Assembly: GCF_023050945.1 (NCBI RefSeq)
Contig: NZ_JALKIM010000008.1
Span: 1 to 64,000, forward strand
DNA length: 64,000 nucleotides
Origin: Anaerobiospirillum sp. NML120448
GTDB lineage: Bacteria; Pseudomonadota; Gammaproteobacteria; Enterobacterales; Succinivibrionaceae
Direction: 5' to 3'
In this document: piece after piece, positions 22,152 through 31,179 of the stretch
Layout of the letters: each line of letters starts with the position of its first letter
How positions within the stretch are numbered: position 1 is the stretch's first letter
The notes under the pieces: generated by a model
The model's database searches: none
What the model saw: the letters and a program-made list of their open reading frames with translations, nothing else
What the model was told of the DNA's origin: nothing
Position numbers and translations under genes: made by a program

Positions 22152-22226
22152 TCGAACCGTAAACTTACAGTGGCTTGTTAATACTAGCCTTGGGATAGAC
22201 TGTCATGATTACGGTTCGAGTTTTTT
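22152..22226 (+). terminator. Large-loop hairpin with T-run, terminator or small RNA 3' end
   Basis: The perfect 11-bp arms TCGAACCGTAA (22152-22162) and TTACGGTTCGA (22209-22219) enclose 46 bases with an inner GGCT/AGCC stem and are followed by GTTTTTTT. No coding gene ends within 600 bases upstream. Confidence 0.55.
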
Positions 22227-22394
22227 TAAGCAAAGCTCACCTAAGCTTAGTTGTAAGCACTAATCAAACCTTTGCTATGAATCCTATCCTTGCCTTTGCT
22301 GCCCTTACTATCCTAAATTACAAATTAAGCTTACGAGGATGCCCTTTTAGCTAAACAGTATCTGTTTAGTTGCTATTATTTTGTTTTTAATACC

Positions 22395-22877
22395 ATGGCT
22401 AAATTCATCTCATCATTTAAGTATGTACTCTTAGCTCTTACTGCGCTGTTTTTAACATCTTGTGCTTCATCTTTACCAGAAGGTGCTAGCACCCCTAAGC
22501 TTAAAGTTGAAGGTCTGAGCCTTTCTAATCAAGACGATCAGCCTAAATTCGTAATTAGCTACACTATTGAGCATAAGTCTCAAAGTGCTTTGCCAATTAA
22601 GGCTATCGATGCTGATGTGTTCTTAAATAATGTCAAAGTGGCTACTTTAAGTAAAAAGATCACTAATGAAAATATTGCCCCTAATGAAAAGCAACAACTA
22701 TCTTTAGAGGTTCCAGTAAACTTAGTAGGCGATGCCAGCATTGACTCTATGACCAACAATTCTTTGTTAGTACTACAAGGTTCTTGCGCTTTAACCGTCC
22801 ACTTTACTGAAGATGAAGAGTTGGTTTCATTCCATCCAAGCAATAGCTACTCTGGCTTAGTGAGTGTATTGCGCTAA
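22395..22877 (+). CDS. LEA14/WHy-domain-like lipoprotein
   Basis: A 160-residue predicted lipoprotein: charged N-terminus, hydrophobic core, lipobox LTSC with the acylated Cys at residue 23. The mature part (PKLKVEGLSLSNQDDQPKFVISYTIEH and the alternating strands through SLEVPVNL) resembles the LEA-2/WHy beta-sandwich of small bacterial lipoproteins linked to stress. The function is not established. The ribosome binding site before the ATG is weak. The next gene starts 66 bases later on the same strand, so co-transcription is likely. Confidence 0.7.
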   Translation: MAKFISSFKYVLLALTALFLTSCASSLPEGASTPKLKVEGLSLSNQDDQPKFVISYTIEHKSQSALPIKAIDADVFLNNVKVATLSKKITNENIAPNEKQQLSLEVPVNLVGDASIDSMTNNSLLVLQGSCALTVHFTEDEELVSFHPSNSYSGLVSVLR

Positions 22878-22943
22878 CTACAGAATTAATTTTTCTTTCT
22901 AAATTAATATTATGAGTTTTGTTTAGTATTTTAGGTATTTACT

Positions 22944-23717
22944 ATGGCTTTTCATGTTCGTTCTAGCCAATCTTTTGAGCCACGTGTAGGCACAGCTCAA
23001 TTTGTCTTTGGCGTGATTTACGTTTTAATTACTTTAATTGCACTTTCATTGGCTTTTTATGTACGCTCTGAGGGTCAAGATGGCTATTTACAAATGTTTA
23101 TGGCTGTCTTGTTTGCTATCATGGCTGTTAAGTCTTTCTTTATTGCCAGCCGCATTAAAAGCCTATTAAATAATGGTACTTATATTGAGGCTGAGGTTGA
23201 CTCTTGTGAGCCAGTAAGAGGCATTACTGTAATTAAAGGCGTTATTGATGTCCCTGAGTTTGGTCTTATTCATATTGAATCTCGTTTAGTTGGTGAGGCT
23301 CCAGCTCACGAAATCAATCGCTATATGAAAGAGCACAATCAAAACAAACTACCAGCTTTAATTGTAGGTGTTAAGAGCAATCGTCCACGTGGTATGTTCA
23401 CTGTTAAGTGCAAAAATGGCCACTTAGTTGAAGAATCCTTAATCTTACAAGAGCAAAAAGAAGCAGCAGCTCAAAAGGCCAAAGAGCTTGAGCAAGAGTT
23501 TGATGCCTTACAAGCAGCCCAAGATGCCAAAGCCGCAACAGCAGCTACCGCTGCTAGCGCAGCTGCTGATGCAGCTACTGACGCAGCCGCTACTGGCACT
23601 GCCAAGGCCGAAGAGGCCGAGGCCGAGGCACAAGCAACTGCTTGTCAAGGTGAGCAAGATAAGCCATTTGAGCAGGGTAAGAGCAACGCTCAAGAACAGT
23701 CTCAAGCTAACAAATAA
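22944..23717 (+). CDS. Membrane protein of unknown function with an Ala/Glu-rich tail
   Basis: Family not recognised. 257 residues: two hydrophobic helices (~residues 18-40 and 50-70), a compact central domain (~75-165) with several beta strands (YIEAEVDSCEP, ITVIKGVIDVPEFGLIHIES), and a low-complexity C-terminus from ~170 rich in Ala, Glu and Gln that is probably disordered. The topology suggests two membrane passes with both ends on the same side. It follows the LEA14-like lipoprotein gene and ends at a strong terminator, so the two form a small unit. Confidence 0.6.
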   Translation: MAFHVRSSQSFEPRVGTAQFVFGVIYVLITLIALSLAFYVRSEGQDGYLQMFMAVLFAIMAVKSFFIASRIKSLLNNGTYIEAEVDSCEPVRGITVIKGVIDVPEFGLIHIESRLVGEAPAHEINRYMKEHNQNKLPALIVGVKSNRPRGMFTVKCKNGHLVEESLILQEQKEAAAQKAKELEQEFDALQAAQDAKAATAATAASAAADAATDAAATGTAKAEEAEAEAQATACQGEQDKPFEQGKSNAQEQSQANK

Positions 23718-23771
23718 TCAAGTAAGAGCATCATTTTGATGCTACTTACTTATGGAATAATACTATTTTAC

Positions 23772-23798
23772 AAAAGCGAACCTTTAGGTTCGCTTTTT
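23772..23798 (+). terminator. Terminator of the lipoprotein-membrane protein unit
   Basis: AAAAGCGAACC and GGTTCGCTTTT arms with a TTTA loop, then TTTGTTTT. Confidence 0.9.
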
Positions 23799-23976
23799 GT
23801 TTTATAATCAAAAATCTTTTATTTTTGCGCTTGCATACTTAGCTTAGCTATCTTAGGATCTTAAGATCGTTTTTTGCAAAGCGCATAATTAAATAAGCGC
23901 ATTAAGAGCATCATTTAAAGGTTAGCAGCAATAGAGCATGTGTCTAACCTAGCTATTATTAATTTGGAGCAGTTCA

Positions 23977-25377
23977 ATGTCTCTTGTTTCTATCAAAGAT
24001 GTATTAAACCATCAGTGCACTGTAGGTGATACCATCACTGTTGGCGGTTGGATCCGTACCCGCCGTGATTCTAAGGCTGGCTTTTCTTTCTTGGCTGTAA
24101 ATGATGGCTCCTGCTTCAATAATCTTCAGGTCGTAGTTTCCTCTGATTTGAGCAATTACGAGAGCGAAGTATTAAAACTTACTACCTCATGCTCAGTAAT
24201 GGTTGAAGGTCAGTTAGTTGAGTCTCAAGGTCAGGGCCAGGATGTTGAGCTTAAGGCTACTAAGGTACAAGTATTAGGTTTTGTTGAAGATCCTGATACC
24301 TACCCAATGTCTGCTAAGCGCCACTCTGTAGAATACTTACGTGAGTATGCTCACTTACGTCCACGCACTAATTTAATTGGCGCTGTAATGCGTATCCGCA
24401 ACTCCTTAGCCTACGCTTTACACTCTTTCTTCCAAGAGCGTGGCTTTATGTGGGTTTCTACCCCTATCATTACTGCATCTGACTGTGAGGGTGCAGGTGA
24501 AATGTTTACTGTCACTAACTTTGACTTAGAAAATCTCCCTAAGAATGATCAGGGCAAGGTTGACTACAGTGAGGACTTCTTTGGCAAGCATGCTTACTTA
24601 ACCGTATCTGGTCAGTTAAACGTTGAGACCTATGCTTGTGCTTACTCTAAGGTTTATACCTTTGGCCCAACTTTCCGTGCTGAAAACTCCAATACTACTC
24701 GTCACTTAGCCGAGTTCTGGATGTTAGAGCCTGAGATGGCCTTTACCGACCTTGATGGTTGCGCAGCTGTAGCTGAGGATATGCTTAAGTACGTATTTAA
24801 GCGCATCTTAACCGAGCGTGCTGATGATATGGCCTTTATTGCTGAAAGAGTAGATAAGAATGCTATCACTCGTTTAGAGGACTTCATTAAGGCTGACTTT
24901 GCTCAGGTTGACTATACTGATGCCATTGAGATTTTACAAAAGTGTGGCAAGAAGTTTGAAAACCCAGTTAAGTGGGGCATCGACCTTCAGTCCGAGCACG
25001 AGCGTTACTTAGCTGAAGAGCACTTTAAGTCTCCTGTAGTAGTTAAGAACTATCCAAAGGACATTAAGGCCTTCTACATGCGTCAAAACGACGATGGTAA
25101 AACTGTAGCTGCCATGGACGTATTAGCCCCAGGCATTGGTGAGATCATTGGTGGTTCCCAGCGTGAGGATCGTCTTGAGCTCTTAGATAAGCGCATGGAA
25201 GAAATGGGCTTAAACAAGGACTCCTACTACTGGTACCGTGATTTACGTCGTTATGGCTCCGTACCTCACTCAGGCTTCGGTTTAGGCTTTGAGCGTTTAA
25301 TTGTCTATATTACTGGTGTAGGCAACGTACGTGATGCTATTCCATTCCCACGTACCCCACGCAATGCCGACTTCTAA
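23977..25377 (+). CDS. asnS: Asparaginyl-tRNA synthetase
   Basis: Class IIb synthetase charging tRNA-Asn. The N-terminal OB fold (1-~110) includes [22 protein letters not shown]. The catalytic domain follows, with class II motif 2 in [25 protein letters not shown] and motif 3 in GFGLGFERL near the C-terminus. The ending [11 protein letters not shown] is the usual AsnS ending. The 466-residue length equals E. coli AsnS. GGAG lies 7 bases before the ATG. A single-gene unit with a terminator. Confidence 0.97.
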   Translation: MSLVSIKDVLNHQCTVGDTITVGGWIRTRRDSKAGFSFLAVNDGSCFNNLQVVVSSDLSNYESEVLKLTTSCSVMVEGQLVESQGQGQDVELKATKVQVLGFVEDPDTYPMSAKRHSVEYLREYAHLRPRTNLIGAVMRIRNSLAYALHSFFQERGFMWVSTPIITASDCEGAGEMFTVTNFDLENLPKNDQGKVDYSEDFFGKHAYLTVSGQLNVETYACAYSKVYTFGPTFRAENSNTTRHLAEFWMLEPEMAFTDLDGCAAVAEDMLKYVFKRILTERADDMAFIAERVDKNAITRLEDFIKADFAQVDYTDAIEILQKCGKKFENPVKWGIDLQSEHERYLAEEHFKSPVVVKNYPKDIKAFYMRQNDDGKTVAAMDVLAPGIGEIIGGSQREDRLELLDKRMEEMGLNKDSYYWYRDLRRYGSVPHSGFGLGFERLIVYITGVGNVRDAIPFPRTPRNADF

Positions 25378-25405
25378 TTAAAAAGAAATAGATTAAGATT
25401 AATCT

Positions 25406-25439
25406 AAAAAAGCCTAGCTGTATTAAGCTAGGCTTTTTT
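25406..25439 (+). terminator. Terminator of asnS
   Basis: AAAAAGCCTAGCT and AGCTAGGCTTTTT arms with a 7-base loop and T-run. Confidence 0.92.
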
Positions 25440-26126
25440 CATAACTAAACTCCACTAAAACCTACCATAACTACCATGACCACATTGGCTATCTCTCCTA
25501 TCATCACTACTATGGGCTTCTAAGTCCTACTGTGGCTCCTATGGGCCTTTATAGCCACTACTACCACGTCTACCCTATATGTCATTCAAGCTCATGCTAG
25601 GGCACTAAATTATAAGCAATGTGAATCAGCAAAAAAGCCTGGCTAATAAACTGCACATCAGTAGGCTGAAGGTGGAAGATGGACGCAGATTGCTCTTTGC
25701 AGATTGCTCTTTGCAGGCTATGTGTTACTGTTTGCTCAATATACTTATGCTGTTAGTAGTTTGAGCTAACATTGACGCTTAGACTGGCGCTTTTTGGGCT
25801 AGATAGGCTCTTGAGGGCTGGTGCTTTTGCCTATCTTTTGCCTAGCTTTTGTGAGCTAACAAACAGATTTGTAATTAAAAAAACATTCCCTACTAGCATA
25901 CTAGTTTTTAGTCATATACTATAATAAGGTTATTAGCTATATTTTCAATGTAAATATCAAATAACAAACATAACTAGCAACTAGTACACTAGTGTTTAGT
26001 ACTAGCTGGTTAGTTTACAATAACTAGAGCTTTACTTATTGTTTGGATACATTTTGCAACAGTTCTTCCCTTGCTTATCCTTACCAACGCTTTATCGATG
26101 ATCACTTTTTTCGAGGAATCCTATTT
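25440..26126. other. Intergenic region with ACTAG-type sites upstream of the first GntR gene
   Basis: Holds a tandem 14-bp repeat (GCAGATTGCTCTTT twice, 25685-25712) and, nearer the GntR gene, a cluster of ACTAG half-sites (25891-25905, 25979-26007) including the perfect palindrome ACACTAGTGT at 25986-25995. An in-frame TTG upstream of the chosen GntR start lacks support. Confidence 0.55.
25979..26007. promoter_or_regulatory. Candidate operator upstream of the first GntR gene
   Basis: The perfect palindrome ACACTAGTGT (25986-25995) is flanked by CTAGTAC and GTACTAG half-sites. Palindromes are expected for FadR-type GntR dimers; autoregulation is inferred. Confidence 0.4.
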
Positions 26127-26867
26127 ATGTCAGTTGCTAACACTGTAAACCTTCCTAAACTTAGGCTTTATCCTAAAAAGGTCATCAGCCCGCAAATCTA
26201 CGACTTTTTACGTAAGCACATTACTGAGACCACCATTAAGCCAGGCACTCTACTTTCAGAGAACTCTTTATCAGTTCATTTTAATGTCTCACGCCAACCA
26301 GTTCGTGAAGCTTTAATGCGCCTAAGCTATGAGGGCTTATTATCAGTATTACCTCAAAGAGGCTCTATTGTTGAACGCATTTCAGTAAGTGAATTAGTGC
26401 AAACTGTCTTTGTGCGTACTGCTATTGAAAAGGAATGTGTACTTAACATTACTAAACTTGATGAGCGCACTAAGAGACATTGTCTCAATCAAATTGAAAA
26501 GGTGCTTGACCAACAGCACAATATTAGCCATGACGATAATTTAAAGTCTAATTACTTAAGCTTAGATGATTTATTCCATGAGCGTCTTTGTGCTTTATCC
26601 AATGCTCCAATGGCCTGGAATACTATTCAAAGTATTAAAGGACAAATGGATCGTATCCGTTTCTTATCCTTTGAAACAGAAGGTCATGCCGATGGTGTTA
26701 CCCATGAGCACGATGAGATCTTTGAGCGTCTAAAGGCCAATGATATTGATGGCACCTTAGAGCTCCTAACTGAGCATTTAAGCCAAATTATTAAGACTCA
26801 CAAACCAATTATGAAGCGTTACAGCGATTGGTTTAGCGATGGCAGCAGCTCTTTTTCTGATGATTAA
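26127..26867 (+). CDS. GntR-family (FadR subfamily) regulator, paralogue 1
   Basis: A 246-residue repressor or activator. The N-terminal winged helix (residues ~15-85) contains the GntR core SENSLSVHFNVSRQPVREAL. The C-terminal all-helical FCD ligand domain has the expected metal-ligand pattern, with Asp/His in LDDLFHERL, His in THEHDEIFERL and His in TEHLSQIIKTH. I start at 26127 because GAGG precedes it and because this matches paralogue 3 (both begin MSVA); a TTG at 26043 would add 28 unlikely residues. It is about as close to paralogue 3 (33667) as any pair here. Uronate or aldonate control is inferred from neighbours. Confidence 0.88.
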   Translation: MSVANTVNLPKLRLYPKKVISPQIYDFLRKHITETTIKPGTLLSENSLSVHFNVSRQPVREALMRLSYEGLLSVLPQRGSIVERISVSELVQTVFVRTAIEKECVLNITKLDERTKRHCLNQIEKVLDQQHNISHDDNLKSNYLSLDDLFHERLCALSNAPMAWNTIQSIKGQMDRIRFLSFETEGHADGVTHEHDEIFERLKANDIDGTLELLTEHLSQIIKTHKPIMKRYSDWFSDGSSSFSDD

Positions 26868-26869
26868 TA

Positions 26870-26911
26870 AAAATAAAGCCCCTAATTACTTTAATTAGGG
26901 GCTTTATTTTA
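26870..26911. terminator. Bidirectional terminator between two convergent GntR genes
   Basis: 19-base arms (AAAATAAAGCCCCTAATTA and its complement) with a very short loop. T-rich on both strands, it serves both genes. Confidence 0.9.
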
Positions 26912-26915
26912 AAGT

Positions 26916-27623
26916 CTAATTGTCATCACTTTCAAACCATTCAGCATATTTCTTCTTAATGGGTTTATGAGTAATCATAACCTCATGCAAATGGCTATTT
27001 AACAGCTCTTTAGCTTTTTCAAAGTCATAGTTCTCAATACACTTTAAAATAGCCTCATGATCGCTAATTAAGCCCTCTAAAGGCGACTCTACACCCATAG
27101 ATAAATAACGAATACGATCAAGCTGTCCCTTACATGATTGCACTACCTGCCAGGTCATAGCACAGTCAGAAAAAGAACAAATAAGCTCATGGAATTTATC
27201 ATCCAAAGGCAAAAATGAGCCTGCTAAATTATTAGGATCGCTCTTATTCTTTTGCTCTTCTAAATTGTCTTTGAGCTTATTAAGGATTTTGGTGTATTTA
27301 CCTACTGATAACTTAGCAATGTTATCAATACTAGAACACTCCAATGAGGAGCGAATAAACACTACTTGCTTTAAATCACTAACAGAAATCTTCTTAACTA
27401 CAGTGCCTTTTTGTGGGATCACAGAAATTAAACCATCATGCTCTAAAGAGTTTAAAGCCTCACGCACAGGCTGACGAGACACTTTAAAATGAGCAGATAA
27501 TTCGTTTTCAGAAATAGTAGAGCCAGGACGAATATTGGCAGAGGTGATCTGATATCGTAAAAACACATAAATTTGTGCAGATATGGTGGACTTGGTAGAT
27601 AAGCGTAGTCTTGGCAGTTCCAT
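26916..27623 (-). CDS. GntR-family (FadR subfamily) regulator, paralogue 2
   Basis: A 235-residue FadR-type regulator convergent with paralogue 1. The winged helix contains SENELSAHFKVSRQPVREAL. The FCD domain has LDDKFHELICSFS, the ISDHEAILKCI His and LNSHLHEVMITH. It is the most diverged of the three paralogues. The frame remains open to 27725, but the start at 27623 (MELPRLRL) aligns with the N-termini of the other two; an AGGG lies about 12 bases upstream, which is rather far. It is close to the idonate-type dehydrogenase gene (same strand), which it may regulate. Confidence 0.85.
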   Translation of the reverse strand: MELPRLRLSTKSTISAQIYVFLRYQITSANIRPGSTISENELSAHFKVSRQPVREALNSLEHDGLISVIPQKGTVVKKISVSDLKQVVFIRSSLECSSIDNIAKLSVGKYTKILNKLKDNLEEQKNKSDPNNLAGSFLPLDDKFHELICSFSDCAMTWQVVQSCKGQLDRIRYLSMGVESPLEGLISDHEAILKCIENYDFEKAKELLNSHLHEVMITHKPIKKKYAEWFESDDN

Positions 27624-28241
27624 AATATCAAAGCACCCTATTAACCCATAAAAGACTAATTGAGGCGCATCCTCCGTAAATTTAAGTAAGTGAAATATAG
27701 AGCTGTAGGCGGCAACTCTCATCAAATTTTTTTCATACTAACCATAGCGCATATAGGCTCAAGGACACTAGTAGCCCAGTTGTAACTTAGTTTTATAGTT
27801 AGCATACGCTTTTTTTAAATAAAACAAAACTATCAAAGCTTAAGAATGTGAGCTTTTTAAACTACCAAAGTTAATTCTTTCTCGTTAAATAAGCTTAAAT
27901 AGCGGTGAAATTAATACTGGATCCTTGGATCCAAGTTACTCCATCTACGAGCTTGAACCATTGTGACACCATTGAGCTTTGAGCTTTGTTATGAATTGCT
28001 CTGCTTTTTTACCCACGATGTTAAGTCCGCAAAAACTATAGATAACTACTAATAAATTAGGCACCCGCAATAAAAATTACTAAGGTGCCTAAAATATGAT
28101 TTCTCTTATCGCATGAAATTATTTTATTTAGCATAGCCTGGCTATAGCTTAGCAAGACAGTGCTGCGCTGTGCCCAGCTTAGCTTAGCTTAGCTTTGTTT
28201 TGCTCAGCTGGGCTCTGCTTTGCTTAGCTGTTCTTTGCTTC
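27624..28241. other. Intergenic region between GntR paralogue 2 and the dehydrogenase gene
   Basis: Holds the promoter side of paralogue 2 with an ACACTAGT word (27765-27772), a double GGATCC palindrome (27919-27935), an inverted repeat TTAGGCACC/GGTGCCTAA (28057-28092), and a low-complexity CTTAG/TTTGC run (28165-28240) just before the dehydrogenase stop codon. No gene is supported. Confidence 0.5.
27924..27935. promoter_or_regulatory. Candidate GntR operator CTTGGATCCAAG
   Basis: A perfect 12-bp palindrome upstream of GntR paralogue 2. Its shape resembles FadR-subfamily operators, and it is related to the CTTGTATACAAG site at 29582. Confidence 0.35.
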
Positions 28242-29279
28242 TTAGAAGTGGATTTGAACCTTCATGGTCTCTGGGGATAAGGCAGCATCCATAGCCTTTT
28301 GGATGTCCTTGGCCTCATAAGAAGCACTTAATAAAGGAAGAGGATCAATTAAGCCACGCTCTAAGGCACTTACGCATGGACCAAATTCCTCATAGAAACG
28401 GAATACTGATACCCACTTTAAGCCCTTAACTGCAAATGCGCCAAAGTCAGTTGGCTGGTGGCCAGAACCATACATACCTACTTGAGATACTACACCCTCA
28501 GGGCGAGTCATCTTCATAGCTTGAGTAGCAGCAAAACCATTACCAGTGGCTTCAATACAGCAATCAAAGTGGCCCTTGTTCTCACACCACTTCTCAATTT
28601 GCTCTGGATTGCTCTTAGAATTGCATACCTCATCAGCACCCATCTTAAGAGCAATGTCTAATACTTGATCTCTAATGTCTACTACAGTTACACGATCAGC
28701 ACCTAAGGTCTTAGCAGCGGCAGCACATAAGCAGCCGATTGGGCCTGCACCCATTACTAAAACATTTTTACCAATCACATCACCTAAACAATGTACACCG
28801 TTGTAAGCAATACCTAAAGGCTCAGCAAAAGCAGCCACCTCAGGCTTCATGTTCTTAACTACACGGCATTGGGCCTTGTGTACTACTACCTTTTCAGAGA
28901 ATAAGCCTTGTACATGAGGGAAGGTAGCAGCAGAGCCTAAGTGACGCATATTTAAGCAATAAGAATACTTGCCTACTTTACAGTACTCACAATCAAAACA
29001 TGGACGAGCAGGACGTAAAATTACCATGTCGCCAGCCTTTAAGCCCTCGACATTAGCGCCAACTTCCTCAACGATACCGCAGCCTTCATGACCCATAACA
29101 ATAGGCTCACGGACAACAATAGCTGTACCAATGCCGCCTTCGGTATAGTAGTGCTGATCAGAACCGCAAATACCGCCAGCTAAAATTTTAACTTTAACCT
29201 CATCAGCTTCCTTGATAACTGGCTCTGGAATATCTTCAAAACGAATATCACCCTTACCATGGAGAACACATGCTTTCAT
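28242..29279 (-). CDS. Zinc-dependent alcohol dehydrogenase, L-idonate 5-dehydrogenase-like
   Basis: Medium-chain dehydrogenase/reductase that oxidises a sugar acid or polyol with NAD(P). Catalytic zinc ligands are the Cys in GGICGSDQHYY (~residue 36) and the GHE motif in MGHEGCG (~61-63). Structural zinc Cys residues lie in ARPCFDCEYCKVGKYSYC (~88-105). The Rossmann motif GAGPIG is near 165. The best family match is L-idonate 5-dehydrogenase (IdnD), with sorbitol or threonine dehydrogenases as alternatives. The ATG at 29279 has GAGG ~5 bases upstream and starts MKACVLHGKG, so I reject the longer frame to 29312. It is divergent from a TRAP operon, and uptake of its substrate by that carrier is a reasonable inference. 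Confidence 0.82.
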   Translation of the reverse strand: MKACVLHGKGDIRFEDIPEPVIKEADEVKVKILAGGICGSDQHYYTEGGIGTAIVVREPIVMGHEGCGIVEEVGANVEGLKAGDMVILRPARPCFDCEYCKVGKYSYCLNMRHLGSAATFPHVQGLFSEKVVVHKAQCRVVKNMKPEVAAFAEPLGIAYNGVHCLGDVIGKNVLVMGAGPIGCLCAAAAKTLGADRVTVVDIRDQVLDIALKMGADEVCNSKSNPEQIEKWCENKGHFDCCIEATGNGFAATQAMKMTRPEGVVSQVGMYGSGHQPTDFGAFAVKGLKWVSVFRFYEEFGPCVSALERGLIDPLPLLSASYEAKDIQKAMDAALSPETMKVQIHF

Positions 29280-29803
29280 GAAAAACCTCACTTTATGTAC
29301 TGATAACGCCAAAGAAAGTTAAGCGTACTCAACATATTAACTGCATTAAACTTGTTAACTTGGATCCTACAATACAATGACTAAGTAATAATTGATTGTC
29401 TGTCACATAATTTAAAAGAAATATTCATTTTGAGCAAGTTATCTAAATAATAGCGCATAAAAGTAAACTGTTTATGAATGGCTTTAAATAAGGGCTTTAT
29501 CGCTATATAGGGATAAAAGTTATTAGTTAAGCAATACGCACAAAACTGTGATCTACTTAACAAATCAAACAATCTTGAATCCTTGTATACAAGATGCCGC
29601 TATGATGCATTCTTATGCCAAAAATCGGCAATATCTACCCCCTATTTTTTGCAAGTTATTTTTAGCAAATAGTGCAAAGTGTGATGCACCCCTCAAACAT
29701 ATGTCTGTATTTTGGATATTCTTTACACATCCCAAAAAGATTGGGATCCCACTATTTGATCGTTGGATAGCGGTGCTTATTATTGTGATTTGAGGATTGT
29801 CGC
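29280..29803. other. Divergent control region between the dehydrogenase and TRAP operon 1
   Basis: Contains a GGATCC site (29362-29367), the palindrome CTTGTATACAAG (29582-29593), and an ATCCCAA/TTGGGAT inverted repeat running into TGGGATCCCA (29729-29751). Short open frames on either strand lack ribosome binding sites and are not called. Confidence 0.55.
29582..29593. promoter_or_regulatory. Candidate GntR operator CTTGTATACAAG
   Basis: A perfect 12-bp palindrome about midway in the divergent region. It is similar in form to UxuR/ExuR operators (TTGGTATACCAA core). A local GntR regulator is the natural candidate, but binding is inferred. Confidence 0.45.
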
Positions 29804-30811
29804 ATGAAGTTATTAAAGTCTCTTTTAGCTGTAGGTGCTGCCGCTGTTTTAGCTGCTACCCCTTTAAGTGCTGCTCAAGCTAAGAGCTATCGTGTTATTT
29901 TTGCAGGTTACTTTGGTCCTGATCATCCAAACTCCAGAATGATGGAGCACTTCAAAAATGAGCTCGAGCAAGTATCCGACGGCCAATTTAAGGTTACCTT
30001 AAAGCCAAATAACGAAGCTGGCGGTGAAGAGAAGATCATGGAATTGTGCAAGAGAGGCACTATCCAGATTGCACAAGTTGGTGGCTTAATTAAGAATGAT
30101 GAGCCAATGATTGGTGCTTGGGAGCAGCCATTTGTTATTAATGGTTGGGATCACGCACGTGAAGTATTCTTATCTGGTGGCATGAAGCAATTTGAGGGTG
30201 ACTACACCGCTAACTCAGGCGCTCGTATTGCTGGCGTAATTGTAAATGGCTTCCGTCAGATTTCTTCTTCTTTCCCTGTAACCAACATGAAAGAACTCGG
30301 TAAGATGAAGATCCGTACTCCATTAAATGAAGTATTCGTACAATTATTCAAGGCTTTAGGCACTAACCCAACTCCTCTCCCAGCTACTGAGCTCTACACT
30401 GCTTTAGAGACCAAGGTTGTAGATGGCCAAGATAACCCATACTCAATGGTTAAGTCCATGGGCTGGTGGGAAGTTAACAAGTACATGCTTGAAAGCCGCC
30501 ACATTTTCTCCCCAACCTTCGTGTTAGTTAACGACAAGTGGTACGGCAAGTTAGACGATCAAGCTAAGGCTTGGTTCGATACTGCAATGGACAACGCTGT
30601 TAAGTACAACTGGGAAATCTCAGAGAAGGATGAGGCTGATACTGTTGCTTTCTTCAAGCAAAATGGCGTAACTATCACTATTCCAAGTGCAGAGTTTAAG
30701 GATCAAATGGTTAAGGCAGCTCAACCTGCATGGGATTGGTTTGACGCTGAGGTTCCAGGCTCTAAGGCTATCCGTGACTACTGCGCTAGCGTAGATCCAG
30801 CTAAGAAATAA
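29804..30811 (+). CDS. dctP: TRAP transporter substrate-binding protein DctP (operon 1)
   Basis: Periplasmic binding protein of a TRAP carrier that delivers an organic or sugar acid to the DctQM permease. The signal peptide (residues 1-~26) ends at AQA before KSYRV. The mature protein shows the DctP pattern: GPDHPNSRMMEHFKNELE, the conserved carboxylate-binding Arg in LGKMKIRTPLNEV (~residue 169), and TALETKVVDGQDNP with the conserved Asn. At 335 residues it is typical. GAGG lies 8 bases before the ATG. Two strong hairpins follow the stop, and dctQ starts only ~480 bases later. Uronate or aldonate is the most likely substrate class, given the neighbouring idonate-type dehydrogenase. Confidence 0.92.
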   Translation: MKLLKSLLAVGAAAVLAATPLSAAQAKSYRVIFAGYFGPDHPNSRMMEHFKNELEQVSDGQFKVTLKPNNEAGGEEKIMELCKRGTIQIAQVGGLIKNDEPMIGAWEQPFVINGWDHAREVFLSGGMKQFEGDYTANSGARIAGVIVNGFRQISSSFPVTNMKELGKMKIRTPLNEVFVQLFKALGTNPTPLPATELYTALETKVVDGQDNPYSMVKSMGWWEVNKYMLESRHIFSPTFVLVNDKWYGKLDDQAKAWFDTAMDNAVKYNWEISEKDEADTVAFFKQNGVTITIPSAEFKDQMVKAAQPAWDWFDAEVPGSKAIRDYCASVDPAKK

Positions 30812-30837
30812 TAACTTTTAGCTTCAATTTATTTAAA

Positions 30838-30887
30838 GGCTAGGCACTAGTCCTAGCCCTTAAGCTAGGCCCCTGCGCCTAGCTTAA
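30838..30887 (+). promoter_or_regulatory. Tandem hairpins after dctP, likely 3'-end stabilisers or partial terminators
   Basis: Two adjacent stems without a U-tract. Such stems often protect the upstream binding-protein message and lower expression of the permease genes. Confidence 0.5.
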
Positions 30888-31002
30888 GTAACAAGTTTCA
30901 AGCAACTTAAGCGCTAATTTTCTTTTAATCAAGAGCTTGATTCAGACCAAAGCTCACCGCAGACACTCAAAAGTATTAATCAACAGAGCTCTTTTTTTTA
31001 AT

Positions 31003-31179
31003 TTTATAAAGTGCTCGTACACATTTAAAAAGACAATTAGCTTAGCTCTTTTGGTTAGCACCTCGGCTAAAAGCATTTTTTCTGATAATTAAATCTCCAT
31101 TTTATAAGCTTTTATTCTAAGTAAGTTTTTCTTACCTTGGGATTACTACGCCCAAAATTTATAAAGTGCTCGAGCACAT
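31003..31179. repeat. Two 22-bp repeats containing a GTGCTCGAGCAC palindrome
   Basis: TTTATAAAGTGCTCGTACACAT (31003-31024) and the copy at 31158-31179 differ at two positions. The second copy contains a perfect 12-bp palindrome (31166-31177). Confidence 0.75.

Larger units (their letters stand above)
21601..22394. other. Intergenic region with small-RNA-like structure
   Basis: Contains a tandem 'TTGCGCCCCTA' repeat (~21874-21903), a small hairpin followed by T-rich sequence (22082-22100) and a large hairpin with a T-run (22152-22226). Two overlapping short frames (66 and 61 codons) have no family features and no ribosome binding site; I do not call them. Confidence 0.5.

Noticed and set aside
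29548-29793. 81-codon frame directly upstream of dctP1
   Set aside because: Starts without a ribosome binding site, covers the candidate operators and has no protein-like features.
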